This document shows positions 22,505 through 35,765 of a stretch of 64,000 bases of DNA, one piece after another. The DNA comes from Ectobius pallidus (taxonomy: Eukaryota; Arthropoda; Insecta; Blattodea; Ectobiidae). The DNA lies in the NCBI GenBank assembly GCA_964059195.1, contig CAXKWD010000005.1, positions 43,043,825 through 43,107,824 on the forward strand, given 5' to 3'. Made by a program: the position numbers and the translations under genes. Every line of letters begins with the position of its first letter. Within the stretch, counting starts at the first letter, position 1. The notes beneath the pieces are model-generated. The model was not told the origin of the DNA. It saw only the letters and a program-made list of their open reading frames with translations, and made no database searches.

Positions 22505-23000
22505 GCCACCCTTTCTTCATTCTTTCTGCTGAAGTGGTCAACCAATCTGCTTCTATATTCTTCCATTTTAATTGCTACACTGACTATTTAATTCTTTGCG
22601 GATATCCTCATTTCTTTTCTTATCCAAAAGAGTAGTCTACCTATATCCTACCATGTGTCGTGCAGATTTTATTTATGTTCCTTCCGATATTCTTAATATA
22701 TATTTTTGTAAATGTCCAACATTCCAAGCCATAAAGCAGAACAGGTAGTGCTAGATCCTTACAAAATTTAAGAAGACTTTTTCTGCGGATTTTATTTGCT
22801 AATGTTCTTCTGATTGAACCGCAAACTTAACTTTCGTTAATATATTTTGTCCTGTCATTCTCTAAGGGAACTCCTAAATAATTAAAGTCCATGCTTGTTC
22901 TATTAAACGATTGTTTAAATTAAACTATTTTTGCTCTTACTGAATTCTTCCCAAGAATTGGCCTTAAACATACCACAAGACTCGCTCCATATTGTATAAC
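22505..23000 (-). pseudogene. Non-LTR retrotransposon ORF2 C-terminal relic
   Basis: Minus-strand translation with frame changes gives FNYLGVPLENDR, then SIRRTLANKIRRKSLLKF, then LALPVLLYGLECWTFTK and finally a DKKRNEDIRKELN block. This order is the region after the reverse-transcriptase domain of insect LINE ORF2, where LLYGxECW is characteristic. Stops and frameshifts interrupt it. It ends beside the Helitron 5' terminus at 22,501, suggesting the Helitron inserted next to or into it. Confidence 0.85.
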
Positions 23001-25329
23001 CATTTGTATTCTGAATGTTTTAATAAATAGGAAGGAAGTCATTTATTGCTGCTTTAAAATTAATAAAAAAAAAAATATATGAATATGGAAAATTAGGATA
23101 ATATTATCTTCTTAAAATATATAGTTCTTAGAACTATTGTTATTTGGCTGTGTCCTATTGGCATCCTTAATTTTTAGGGAGCTATCCCAACAGGATTTCC
23201 CCCCTTTAATGAATTCTTCCCGTGAAACCCATTACTTTAATTATACTCAGTAGCAATTTTCCTAATTGAAAAAGTGGTTCTTTGTAAGCTTTCCCCGTCT
23301 ATTGCTAAGCCTATCACTGCCTGGTCATATGCAAAAACAGAATGTATAATAATTTCTATTATCAATCCCAGAATTTTATGACAAAATATGTTGTCATTTT
23401 TGCATGACCCCGTAAATATAATTATAATCCAACAGAGCTGGTGACAAAGGGAACTCTTATATCCCTCCTTGATTTATCTCTATATTTATCTCTATAATAT
23501 TGGTTTCGATACATTTCATAGCATGAGTTTAATCCAGAGTTAAAGGTTGTGGGATTCTGAAGTGAATGTTACGAAACACACTTATATAAATACTTAGAAA
23601 TTCCACTCACGCAAATGAGATCCTGGAAATGAAAGGATGAAAACAGAAACAAAGCCTGTATTATTAAAATTCAATTCATATTTTTATTTTAACCGCTGTC
23701 AACATAACATTGTTAAATATACGTTCACTCATACAGCATGGTCACAGAACACACACAATTCAGGCACACATACAATTTGTTCTTATACGATCGCATAGCG
23801 ATTGTCACCCTGGAAAAAAATATGACTCAACAACGCACTCGTAGAAGTGTTTGTTTTCAATTGTGTTTCTGTTTTAAATATAATGAGCAATGTCTTTATT
23901 ACGTGTTTTTTTAATTGCGAAAGAAAGGTATCGGTATGTTCCAGAAAGGACGTTTTTCTTTACATCACTTGAAATGCGTACTTCGTTCACAGGTCATGAA
24001 TAACTCACTTCCATTGTCACGTTGAAAATTTATCTTCACTCAAAATACACAACGTACACTAAAATTTCCTTCTGGCTGACTGCTTTGTTTGGATTCCATC
24101 TTCTTTCCTTATGAAGTGCTTTTTTGTTGTTAACGTTGAAACTGTGGAACTAACCTAAAGTCATTAATTTTCACAAAAATTTACGTGTAAAATCTATTAC
24201 AAACGGTCATTGTGTGATTTTCAATAACCATGACACTTCATGTGAATACTGTGCATTTCGCTAACATGTTTGATGAATACCTTAATAATTTATATGATGA
24301 ATAAATGTAACAAAACAAATAATTCCTTTAGTTCAGTTATCCTTATAAAACTATCTTGTAATGTATGGCTACTTAATTTTGTTGAGAAAAAATTCGTTAA
24401 ATTAACGTAAGTCCAGGCTGATTTAGTTTTATTTGGTAAACTATTTACGTTGACAAAACAGCTGTTGTTCTGACTGAGTGTGAGACTGGTTTGGAAAGGG
24501 AAAAGGTAAATTGAAAGTGAAATAATTTTGCTGCGAAACGTGATGGATACGATGAATATAATAAACTTTTATGTAATAGTAAAGCAATATGTTTTTATAT
24601 CCCTTGACTTTTAATGAAATAACAAAATTATCCGTTTATGGTATGTATTGCATTATATTAAGCTAAATTATGTAGGCCTATCACTCCCGTTTTAACTGTA
24701 ACTTGATTTTCTGCATTAGGCGTTTTAAATGAAGCACTATTACCGTCAGAACAAATAAAGTTTTAATAAAATATTGTAGTTAATGCTGTAAGGAAATCGT
24801 TAATTTGTTTACTGAGGTGTTGTGACTGGAAACACAAATTATAATTCTATTCAGTATTCATTTATTGTATCATAAATATCAATGGAGAACAAGAGTTGAT
24901 AATTATAAAACTTATCTTTCAATAACATAACATTCATTCAGAAAGTGAGAGTCCTATGTATTTATTGTGGAGAAGGAAGTGTATAATGTTTAACCACAAA
25001 ATAACTTACACCTAGGTATATTTTAAACTTCTTGAACACGTTGTTTGAATGGAACAGACCGAGTGCATTAAATTACACTAAATAATAAAACAAATTAAGT
25101 GGCTGTTTAAAAATAACTTTGTAGAATAGAAAGGTCTTAGAAGGTCATGCATTCAATTCAATTTTAGGCTTTGGTTGTTATTATGTGTTATTTATAAAAC
25201 ATTTGAATATCATTTTATTTTGTTTATTCCTTTGTATTCTCTAACCATGCTAATTGTAATTTCGTCCAATCAGAGACTGAATAATCTTTTATCATTGTTT
25301 TAACAGCCATTAAGGCTTCTTCTTCATTA
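23001..25329. other. Unassigned AT-rich stretch
   Basis: No gene, element end or tandem repeat can be supported here beyond general AT richness. The LINE relic on its left may continue into the first few hundred bases. Confidence 0.45.
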
Positions 25330-25332
25330 CTC

Positions 25333-25540
25333 TTAAATCTTCTTCCACGTTCTACAATTCTGTTGGAATTGTCTATCATTAAAAACTCATAAAGACATGA
25401 GTTCTAGGCTAGCAAATGCCTATCTTCATTCTTCTTAAAATGTATTCTACGTTCCACAATTCTGTTGGAATTGTCTATCATTAATTACTCATAAAGAAAT
25501 GAGTTTTAGGCTTGCAAATGCCTATTTATCCATCGACCAA
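25333..25540. repeat. Tandem duplication, period about 102 bp
   Basis: TCTGTTGGAATTGTCTATCA starts at 25,359 and 25,461. Both are followed by ACTCATAAAGA(C/A)ATGAGTT, TAGGCT and GCAAATGCCTAT. Divergence is about 10 per cent. Confidence 0.9.
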
Positions 25541-28216
25541 GTTTGATGGCTTCAACTATCAATTTATAAAGAAGGCAACTCTTCAAGACAAGTTTAAGCT
25601 TTAAATGCTTGATATTTTGGTGACTGAAAATAGTCTCAATATTTCCAACGTAGCCTACGTCTTGTGGTTCAGTGAATCTTCTCATCTGGTTTTTGACGTC
25701 GCAAGGATCTCCAAGCCAGAAGCTTTAACATTCAGGATTGGTAATTATAATATTTCAAGACAAAGGTACGTCTATTTATTATTCAACACGATCTGAGAAT
25801 CACTCAGACATAAACTCATCATTTATAAAGTTTTCGTGTGGTTACTAACTTTGAATTAGCCATCTCGAGGATACTACATTACCCTTAATAATTAAGGGAA
25901 TTATTGTTTCAAGAACTGTGACATTCATATTTAATAGTGCTTATAAATAGCATTCATCTCGACCAAGTGATCCGGTTCTGCATAATTTGATTATGAATTA
26001 TGCATTATCAATTGTGGTAATAAAATGTTATGTGCCATCTCTATCAAATTTTTAAAAATGTATTGGGCAACTGTAATTAATCTGTCTTCCAGGTTAAGTC
26101 TTCGTTTCATAAGAAGTGTATAATCACCCTACGGATATTTGCTACAGTCTGCCAGAGCTCTGTTGCCCGTTCACATGTAATTCGAAAGACCGAAATTATC
26201 CAGCTACAGGAAACGATAAGAAATTTTCGGGAAATTTAGAAAGTTAAGGAAAATCTAGTAGACCCTATCTGAATCTGTGGAAAACAACACTAACTAAATC
26301 CCACTGTTCCCAGTTCTTCTTCATTTGTTTCTTGATCTTTTCCTAGGTTACCTATTTCAGGAGGTTTTATATTTTGATGGCTGTATAGCTTTATCAGGAA
26401 TTTTTCATGTCATTGTTGTGTTAAAAGTTCGTCATTTATAGGCGCGGGTAAAGTAACACACAAGTTTTTATTTTGAAAATCGGTAAAGTGTTATATTGTA
26501 GGATAACAATTGGTATAATACTGTTTTCTTTTTGCTTCAATAAAATAAGCTCTCTATAAGTAATATGAGCAATGTCTGTCGCATTATAGCCTATGCGATA
26601 CGGTAGAGATCTCGTAATATTGAACCATTTCTTTTGTGATGTGTATTTAACTTTAATGCAAAATTATAATAAAAATAATATTAAGAATTTATATTTAATT
26701 TTTGTTATTTGTATTTCATTGTTTACATCACCTTAAAAATAACATAGCTATGACTGTTTACATAAATTAATTTCGTTGAATTAAAATGGTTACCTATGAC
26801 AGGTCTAATAAATATAATTAAGATTGGAGTATAGAAGTAAAAAATTGAAGTGCATATTTAAACAACATTTTTGCTACCGCACTGATTGATGAGGTGAAGT
26901 GGTAAAAACTTGTTTCACACAAACTTTCGAATCATCGAATATTAAAGTTCGTCCAGGAATTCAATGATCTGATTAGGAATAATATCGTAATATTATAAAC
27001 AAGTGGTGCACCTCAGGAACGTTTGTTGTATTAACAAATTGAAATTTAAAATTTTTCACATTATATGGTTGATTCACTAAGGGACCATACAGTGTTCGAG
27101 GAATTCGCAATTTGCCTTTTCAGTGATGTAGAGCATTCTATATACAGAGAGAATATTTTTAGCTTTTATACGCCATATTCCGTTCATTTTAGTTCAATCG
27201 AATTCCATTTAAAACCTTCCCATGGTACACGTTGGAAATCTCACCAGGGCTAAGTCTATATCCTCTAAACTGTAAAATTTAAACTCTTATTCTATTCGTA
27301 AATTCTGTTCACCCATCAACTGTTAGATAAAATAAAATAAATGCGTTTTTTCTTTCCTACACGCCCCTTTCAGGCCAGTGGCCTTTGTATTATCAGGGGA
27401 TATGAACTAAAAAAGGAAACTTTCTGGCTAATTCTAAAATAAATGAGGCGTCACTAACTTGTCGCAAGTAAACGTTTCGCCATGTCCCTCATCCTATATT
27501 CTAGGCTTTATTTTATGCTGAGGAGTCAGTTTATTGTACGATGCAAGACACTAGATCGTGTTGAGCAGAAACTTAAAACATAATCTCTAGGAGGAGATCG
27601 AAGCTCTTTAATACATACCCTATTTATGTTCTTTAGGATATACTGGAATTCTGCCCATTCTTTTATGGCCGCAAGGACAAGGAACTCTGGGTACTGGTTT
27701 GAATCCATCTTCTATAAATTAAGTGTTCAAAGAGTGTACGCTATGTCAGTTATTTCTTCGCGTTGTAATTTCATACCTATATTTATAATAATTGTCACCT
27801 CGAGGAAGACTTCGGAAAAACGTAATGTTCATCATTCTGTAAGCTGGGGCGCACATGTGCTTGACGCTTGCGAGTAATTCATTGTTCTTGTCATTTGAAC
27901 ACTCTCAAAGGACATGGCGCTAAGAAGAATGAATTTATTTTAGTAGATCATGGTAAGAATCAGTATTTCATAATATTTTTATTTTGGAATAGATCAGGTG
28001 TAGCAATGAAGAACATTTTCCCTTTCAAATTATCTTTTCAGATAGTAGCTTAGTGCCTGGGTGGGCATACTGTGACTCAAAGTACAGCAGCAGCCAGTAT
28101 TACAGGAATAAGTTGCGAGGAGCGGAGATGTAGGCCTACTCATATATGGTATGCAGTCGTAGCATCATTATTACTGTCTGCAGATGTCATGAAAATCTGG
28201 TTCTACATCCGTGAGA
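25541..28216. other. Unassigned AT-rich stretch
   Basis: Small frames (25,605-25,796; 27,065-27,253; 27,626-27,877) have no recognisable domain. No RNA gene or element terminus could be supported. Confidence 0.45.
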
Positions 28217-28803
28217 GCAATATTTAATATTGCGGCTAAGGAGGTGAACCCTCACGGACTCGCGCACGTAGTCCGCATTGGTGGGCCCATTGTGCACTCC
28301 TAGGAGACTGAATGTGCATGCCCAAAGGCCCTCCGGTCAACAGACTACACTAAGAACCCCCACATCCAACAAGTCCCAAGAAACAGTCCACGTGCACCGC
28401 ATCCCAATTGTCTCTGCTTCACAAGAGCGCCAGGGTCGCGGCACACCCTTATGTGCGCCACATCCCCTGGGTCCCTCTAAACAAGAGCCCCAGAATAGCG
28501 GCACACCACCAACAACTTTAGGACCACAAGCCACGGAGCAGTGCGGGAGCTGGCCAGAAAGTAGGAAAGTGGAACGGGATGATAATGAGGGGGAAAAGGA
28601 AGTTGAAGAGGAGAGTGTTGGTGGAATGAATGAATGAATGACACGGGGAAACGGGAGATCCCCGAGAAAAAAATATCCAAAGCCACGGCTTCGTCCACTA
28701 CGAATGACACACCCCCCTGCCCCGGGATTTGAATCCGGGACCGCTTGACTGCCAGTCCCACGCACTAAGCATGAGCCATCGTGACGGCAATATTTAATAT
28801 TGC
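28217..28803 (-). mobile_element. GC-rich 553-bp SINE with 17-bp target duplication
   Basis: GCAATATTTAATATTGC occurs at 28,217-28,233 and exactly at 28,787-28,803. Between them is a GC-rich 553-bp insert in an AT-rich background. The minus strand begins with a tRNA-like head (GATGGCTCATGCTTAGTGCG, then a B box GGATTCAAATCCC). The opposite end lacks a poly(A) tail; an (AATG)n run sits inside at about 28,626-28,640. The frames at 28,278-28,637 and 28,337-28,765 reflect GC content, not genes. Confidence 0.88.
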
Positions 28804-30439
28804 TAACAAGCGTTCACTGCTCAAACGAGACCTACGTCCTGATTTAACGTATTTAATTAAGGAGATTCTTGAGAGACACATTGGAAATGGCAAAACACCT
28901 GTTTTGCAGTAGAAAACTCACGGCACCGCACAGTAGCTTGTTGAAGACTGAGACTCAGATTGAGTCACGACACGACGATTGCCCATGTACGGCTTACTGG
29001 ATACTGGGATTTTTTTAACGTATGGAGTTGAAATTATCTTTACACTGGGAGATGTATGAGAAGTTTGGGCTAAAATTTCTTTTGACATAAAATATTACCG
29101 TGTAGACCTAAGCTATATAGCTTTAAATGTAAAATTAATGTGTCTGATTTAATGTTCTTAAATTTTCATTAAAACTTTTGGATTAATAATTTTCATGGCA
29201 TTCTGTAAAATGAAATGCACGAAACTAGATCTTGTTGAGCAGACATGTAAAACATAAGAAATTTAACCTTTTTGAGAATGATTTTCGATATTCGGTGTTT
29301 GTAAGTTCTAACTTCCTCAGGCGATCAAGGCAATAAATTTTTCTCAAAATTTCGTTCTCAAAATGATATAAACAACTGGTAAATATTGCCTTCATGGAGA
29401 AAGTTTTCCTTCGAAATGTATACTTTTCAGCTTCAATTCGGTGACCAGATGTTGGCATACTTGATACAATCCTTTAAACCAGCGTTGGCCAACTACCGAT
29501 ATAATGACGTCAGGGCATGAGTTTTGTATGTGGGCAGACTAGGCAGGGAAACTGTGAGTGGCAAGTGGTGCTGAAGGGGATGCATAGTGCATACGAATCC
29601 CCCCCATTTCCCGCCTGTGAGCAGTTTCTGAACCCATTGGTCTTCGTACAGGTCTCATTTTCTCGCTTTTGTACACTTTGTAGAATGACTATTACGCCCG
29701 TTCCTGGTCATTTTGTTTTGTTTGAGGAAAACAAAGAACAATCTACTTTGCAGGAGTTTGTCCATAGCCTAGTAACACTAAAAATCTGCAAGAAAGATAA
29801 GAATTTCAGGGCTGAACCTGTTATAATACAATTTCAGTATATTTGTGTTTAAATTTTCTATACTAATATTTTGCATTGGACTCTAAAAAACCAAATAGTT
29901 CATTAAAAAAACTGAATATGATTTAAACTATAAATCATTTTGCGTTTTTCATCAAACATGTAGGTATGCAATTAACTGATGTGAGATTGAGTGAAAGACA
30001 TTCAAACTAATATAGTTTTATTATACCGTGTTCTGTGAATTTTGAAGTGAAAACACTGGAGTCCTAGAATTTGCAATACACTGATTATATCTTTTAAAAT
30101 AAATACAAACTAAATTTTGTGGCAAACACCGAAGGACAGTTAATTGTTATAGGCCCCTTTTGTATAAAGTACGCACACTCCAACTCTTGTCAATCATTTT
30201 GAGCAAAATATTGTTGAAGTCAAACCATTCACTTTGTGGAATAAGAGGTGAGTTCTTGATTTTCTTCGTACTACAGTGACATGAGATGTGAAATTCCGAC
30301 ACAATACTTAAAATACATAACGTGTAAAACATACCCTTATTTCTTTCTCAGACCCATAGGATATAAAAATTCACCTTGCAAAATTCGTACAGGATGCTAC
30401 ATCCCCGGCGTGGAGCAATTCCGTTGAGTCACTCAAAAT
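28804..30439. other. Unassigned stretch downstream of neuroligin
   Basis: AACCAGCGTTGGCCAACTAC at about 29,478 resembles a solo hAT terminus. The 111-residue frame at 29,517-29,852 has no domain I recognise and may be part of that relic. Nothing else is supported. Confidence 0.4.
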
Positions 30440-30638
30440 ATCACGACAATAATTCTTCTCTATATTCATTCAATTAACACAAAATTTATTAACAGTCTTT
30501 CAATTTATTCCCCAGTCTTGCTTTACTAGTGAAGCCTGAACAACGTTTCGAGATTAAAAGAGGTGTGTATGTTATGGTTCAGGCTTGACTTCATACATCT
30601 GTTGTTATAGTCTGATTGTTACTCGAATTCTCTTGCTG
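30440..30638 (-). other. Neuroligin 3' UTR start, with candidate poly(A) signals
   Basis: Below the stop codon the minus strand carries AATAAA at 30,504-30,509 and again at 30,485-30,490. These are the first canonical signals after the stop. A 10-bp perfect inverted repeat (30,532-30,541 with 30,577-30,586) lies between stop and signals and could fold as a stem with a 35-nt loop. The true UTR may be longer; there is no transcript evidence here. Confidence 0.5.
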
Positions 30639-31645
30639 TCACACTCTCAATTCTTCCATTTTATTATTATGTGCACTGCCCTTCTTTGTTAACGTTCCTC
30701 CACTGCCAGGCCCTGCGTTAAGTACCTGCATATTATGTGGAGGAAGGAGAGGTTGGGATTCGGGCCCACAGCCTTGCAATTGGCTGGGATTCGATAAAGC
30801 AGGTATTGGTGGCTTAGGAGTTTTTGGGGGTGGTGGGGGCCTTGGCAGCGTAGACGTGCCAGACGAATTATTTGATGGAGGTGGAGGCAAGTCTGCAAAC
30901 TCAGGAGGCGGCAGCTGATGGTGGTGATGGGAATGATGATGATGTGGGCCTAAGATACCACCACCTCCAGGATCAGCCCCTTTGATGTTTGTCATACTGC
31001 CGCCTCCACTTCCATCAACACCTAGTAAGTCTCCGCATATGCTATTGGGCATCTGGCCATTCTCTGCTCTTTTCTTTCCTACACCACCCTGACCAACTCC
31101 TTCTTGATGCAGTCTTGTCTTGTCTCTCTGATAATAAACACCCGCGAATATTAACACGTTTAATATGAGTAGGGAGCAACCTATTGCTATGGTGACGCTA
31201 AGAGCGGTGGAGTAGGCAGCGAACCCGTCCTCGGGTTGCTGTGGCGGCGACGCAGATGCTGCTGCAGCTGCAGATGATGCATCGTCCACGTTATTGCGAT
31301 CAACGTCTGAAGGAAGAAGGGATTGGCTCGTCACTGAATTGTGGCCAGACGTGTTCCCTGCTGCAGGTTCCACTTTGCCCTGCACAGCTGAAGATGATGT
31401 GCTCGTGGTCTCGGAAGCTGGTTTCTTTGATACGGAAACGATGTCTGCCAGACCTGGCGGACGAACTCTGCCATCGAAAGTGACTCCTCCACCTCCTGGA
31501 CCGATGGCGTGATCGTTGTCGTCCTCCAGCATGTGGTGGGAAAGTGGAACATCATCGCCTCCAGGGCGGTGAAGATCTGGTACCAGGTTCAACCAGAAGG
31601 ACAGTCTGTGGGCCCGGTAGTGCGTCTTCACTTTAGGCTTTGTAT
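30639..31645 (-). CDS. Nlg: Neuroligin, terminal coding exon (stalk, TM, cytoplasmic tail)
   Basis: This is the last coding exon of a neuroligin, a postsynaptic cholinesterase-like adhesion protein that binds neurexin. An acceptor (TTTTCAG) lies just above 31,645. The first two bases complete an Asp codon begun in the exon at 53,273. The exon then encodes 334 residues and a TGA at 30,639-30,641. It opens with the conserved end of the cholinesterase-like domain (TKPKVKTHYRAHRLSFWLNL). A low-complexity Ser/Thr/Ala-rich juxtamembrane stalk follows (about residues 40-142 of the exon). One transmembrane helix lies at about residues 145-171 and is followed by positively charged YYQRDK. The cytoplasmic tail has Gly-rich, His-rich and poly-Pro stretches and ends EELRV, a possible PDZ ligand. 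Recognition of the family is firm; the paralogue cannot be assigned from this piece. No frameshift or internal stop is seen. Confidence 0.95.
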
Positions 31646-32199
31646 CTGAAAATAAGCATAAATAATGGCTACAGTTACTAGATTCCATCTCTTACACCAG
31701 AGGGAAAAGGCATCATGTCCAATCTTTAAAATCGAAATTGAGGATTTTACATACATTACATTTACAAGCCGTTTTCTGGCTTGCAAATATATACACTTAA
31801 TTATATTCACATAATAATAATAATAGATAGATAGATGGAGTAATTCTGCCTGAGGACAATGTTGCATATATAGGCACGTCAACTTATAAAATACTACCAA
31901 GCTTCAAAGTCATAAAATTCCCAACACTGTAGAATGGACAGGTTGCTCTGACACGTCTCATAAAAACTTCTATGGGCATAGACATAGAAGATACTGTCAG
32001 TATACTTATTCAAATAAATGTTTTACAATGGGCGGAATTAGGAGCTCCGCAGATCATTCTTGAAGCTCTCTTTCGTAGGAGCATAAGTCTATTAGACGAG
32101 TTATGATTTTTTTTGCTCCAAAGAAAATGCCATAATTAAGTTGAGCATAATTAACAGTAATTAACGTTTAGATTTCAACGTTGTTACTAAGAAGTCTTA

Positions 32200-33900
32200 T
32201 TATGAAATCACCCTTACTTCCATTATTATCAAGATGGATAATTTGAGTCCTGCTTCGAGACGGATGTCAAGAAACCTAGATGATGCTTCAGATACTGCAT
32301 TCTGTTTATGTAAACTGAGAACTAAGGCGTCGGTTTTGTTGTTATCAAGTGACAAACTATCGACCATGCACCGTTCAGTTATCTTTTTGTAAAATGTTAA
32401 GTTTAGCGTTTGCACCTTCTTTATTGATATGGTTAATATTAATAGCTAAGTCATCAGCATATAGATAGGCATTTGTACATTCGTCTCGAATACTAGCCGG
32501 GAGATCATTAATATGAAATACAAAAAGTGTGGGTCCAAAAACGGAGCCTTGGGGCATACCATACATGACAGTCTGAATTTGAGAAGATCTATTATTTAAA
32601 CAAATGGATTGAAATATGGAAATCTGGAAACTGTAGAATTTCAACTTACATAGAAGAATAGAAGAATCAATCAATGATAAGAATAGGAGTGTCGAAAGCC
32701 TTAGTAATATCGAAGAATCTACTAAAGACAGCCTCACCTTTTTCGATTTCCATATAACATACACTATTTTGATAAATGGAATGACATCGTCGAAAGTACT
32801 ATGAGCATGTCTAAAGCCGAATTTGTCTATGTAATTTACTATTAATGTCATAAACGTCCAGGCAAGAAATGTTCTTAAGTTTGAGAAGAGTATAATAAAC
32901 TTCATCCACTCTCACATCTTTAAATATAAATTCATTAGCAGGTTTTATTAAACCATTACCACAATAAGGATCACCGTTATTAGATCTCATGGTACTGACA
33001 ATTTCGTCAACTTTATTAATAAATAAGTTATTAAAGATTTCAGGATCTAATTCAGAAACAAAGTTCTCCCGTTTACAATTTGTATTGACAATTTGATAAA
33101 CAACAGACCGGATAGATTTAGACTTGTTAGAAGAATTTTTTATTATAACTGAATAATAACTTATCTAGGTTCGTTTCAATAAGTTTCTGTACGCTAGTTT
33201 ACAATCATTATACTCAATCCTGTATTCTTCCAGTTAGTAACATACATACAGTTCATAGTTAAATATGCACTTATTTTTTAACCTGCGGAGCTCATCCGTG
33301 TACTATCCCTTATTCAAGCTAACCATTCTAGTTTTATTGACAGTTAAACCCATTGGGAAAGCACTGTGTATGTTATGCAATAAAATATTAAAAAAAGATA
33401 ATTTATTTTGTCTTTAACATAATCTAACTAATACATGTCTAACCAATTCGTGTTCCTGAGAAGATGGATAAAAATCATTGCACTAAAGTCATTAAAAAGC
33501 CTAATATAATTAAATGGAGTATTTAAAACACTGTTACCAGCAATAGTTTTAGCTGTAATAAGAAAGGCTATTGTAGAAATTACACAAGTTGCGTCATAAA
33601 TGTTAGTGACGACATTGTCTAAACACGTATCAACATTTCCATTACTACCAGGGCGTGTTGGTTTGTCTTTCTTAAATGATATACCAAAACTACCACATAA
33701 CGTAACAAGTTTTCTAGTTTGTTCATCTGTATGACAGAAGCTACATTAAAGTCACCTGTCAGCAGTACACTATATTTTACACTGCTTAAAAATACATTAA
33801 CTAGTAGATCATGGAGTCTGCTTAATACTACTATTGTCAGGAGTTCTATAAAATGTTATGCATAAAATATTTAGGTTAGCGTTGAAAATAGAATAAACTT
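32200..33900 (-). pseudogene. LINE ORF2 relic: endonuclease and reverse transcriptase
   Basis: Read on the minus strand from about 33,850 there is LLTGDFN, then SFGISFKKDKPTRPG and CLDNVVTNI, typical of the APE-like endonuclease end. At about 33,150-32,880 lies FNNLFINKVDEIVSTMRSNN, the linker. At 32,905-32,375 GMPQGSVFGPTLFVFHINDL is followed by AYLYADDLAI, the reverse-transcriptase motif with catalytic YADD. At 32,415-32,200 CMVDSLSLDNNKTDALVLSL belongs to the palm/thumb continuation. Frameshifts separate the pieces, so it is inactive. It sits in the neuroligin intron in the same orientation as the gene. Clade is not assigned. Confidence 0.9.
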
Positions 33901-35136
33901 AAAATAGATTTTGATTAGATAAAATGGAACAGTAAATTAGATTATTTCCTATAATGCGTCTGTTATGAATATGGGATGTCCACCGTGTTGACTAGAACTG
34001 AAACTACAATAACAATCGGAAAGATACAAACCAATTTTCGCAAGATTTAATAGATTACGATTCAGTCAATGTTCCACAAAGTGCATTTCTATGAATTATC
34101 AGGACAAAGGCAAGAGCCAAGATATAATCGTGTTTATTAAGGTGACTCTGGACGTTCCAGTGGAGTATATTGAAGTTGTTTATAGAAAGAACCTCAGGTT
34201 TATTCCTGTGAGACTGTCGCCATTTATTTTAGATATGTTTTTTCGGTCCCTGTCAGTACCTACTCACATAAGTTCCATTGGACCAGGGGAGGACAGAATG
34301 TTGCTCTGTGACGTCATTACAGACTGCTCTTTCTTCACGCGGTAAGACTAATGCGAGGAGTTTGTGAAATGTAGGCACCATTATCAGGGGGAAAAGAGGG
34401 GCATGTGTTGTGGCAGGAGCAGCACCATTGCCTTACGTCACACACAGTGACTTGCCGTGCACTACCTTCACAAACGTCATCACTAGACTAAGCTGTCTTC
34501 CACCGCATTGGACCAAAATTTAGAAGAATAAATAGTATCAGTCAGTGATCCAGATATGCCAATCTTAAACGAACTGTAACTAGGGTGCCTTGTTTTAAGT
34601 TTTCAACTTCGTAATTTCACTTTTTGTATTCTTGAAGATATTCCATAACATTTTAAAATTCTACACTGGGGTCCAGTCGAGAAATAAACAAGAAGTTCAA
34701 TTTGTCCCCAGTACTCAACTTGTTACTAGGTTATACATTTATCCTTAAGTTTAGGTTTATTTTTAGGTTTATTTTTACGTGTAACTTAACAGTTTTTCCA
34801 CAAAATTCAAAATTTACAAATAGTGAACATAATAAGCAAATTAAACATATAGTTTCTGCTAAAATACAGAAAACTTCTAAAGTAATTTCAGCGGGAAATC
34901 TGATAAGAAACAAGCCATGAAAGAAGTAAAAATGGGTCTATAATTACCGTTACAGATATTAACCAAACAAAGTGATACAATCAGTGTTCGTAAATACAGT
35001 GATATTGTGAAAACCAGTCCTACAGAACATATCGCTGGAAATTATGTTTTAATTAGTATGGGAGGAGGTCAATGTACAGACAATAATCTACAAAACTGAA
35101 GAAATTCAGTGCATACCGGTACTTCATGGCCTGTGG
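33901..35136. other. Unassigned intronic stretch
   Basis: It may begin with the decayed 5' part of the LINE at 32,200-33,900. TTTAGGTTTATTTTT is duplicated at about 34,748-34,778. No gene is supported. Confidence 0.4.
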
Positions 35137-35765
35137 CAGCGTTTCCCAACCTTCCTGATATCGAGGACCCCTTGTACCTATTGTATATTCTCCGCGGCCG
35201 CGCATGAAATAAATAATAACTTTTTAAAAATGTATTTTACATAGATAAAATGAATTTTCGTTGTGAACTCAATTATTTGATCAAAAGCAGAAAATCTCAC
35301 TAATTGCATAATATTATACATATTGACTGCAAAGAAAAACTAAAGAAACACAGGTTGTTTACTCTGCTCTCTCACACTGAAATGAATAAGAGACGTGGTC
35401 CGTGGTCCCAACTTTACTCGAAACAAGAGGAATGGTGGAGGGGGTGGGTAAGAGACAACAGTCCACTCTGACACAGAGGTTTAAGGTATAATTGACCAAC
35501 TAGAAAAAAATATATAATTGAAAAAACACAAAGGGTCAGTTATTCACCTCTACTTAAAAAAAGGAAGTAGTAACGGAGCCAAAATTGGTGTTAAATATTG
35601 TACTTAAAATCAAAGGCCTCGAGAGTCTGAAATGTACATTACACATATCCCAGGTGTGAGCACCATGATAAGATAAAGGTTAATGAAAATAAAATGTTCC
35701 AGCGGACCCCCTTTCAATCTTCCGCGGCCCCCAGGGGTCCGCGGACCACAGGTTGGGTAACGATG
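35137..35765. mobile_element. hAT non-autonomous element, 629 bp
   Basis: The left end CAGCGTTTCCCAACC and the right end GGTTGGGTAACGATG are inverted with two or three mismatches. Both continue into GC-rich GGACCCC/GGGGTCC words (right side GGGGTCCGCGGACCACAGG). Such ends are typical of hAT elements. Flanks GCCTGTGG and ATCTATGG match at 5 of 8 positions, all differences being transitions, which fits an aged 8-bp target duplication. Confidence 0.8.

Noticed and set aside
28278..28765. Long open frames on both strands (119 and 142 residues)
   Set aside because: They lie wholly inside a 553-bp SINE bounded by a 17-bp target duplication; the openness follows from GC content.
30616..31555. Several alternative frames overlapping the neuroligin exon
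   Set aside because: They are shadows of the GC-rich neuroligin coding exon; the splice phase with the 53,273 exon fixes the true frame.
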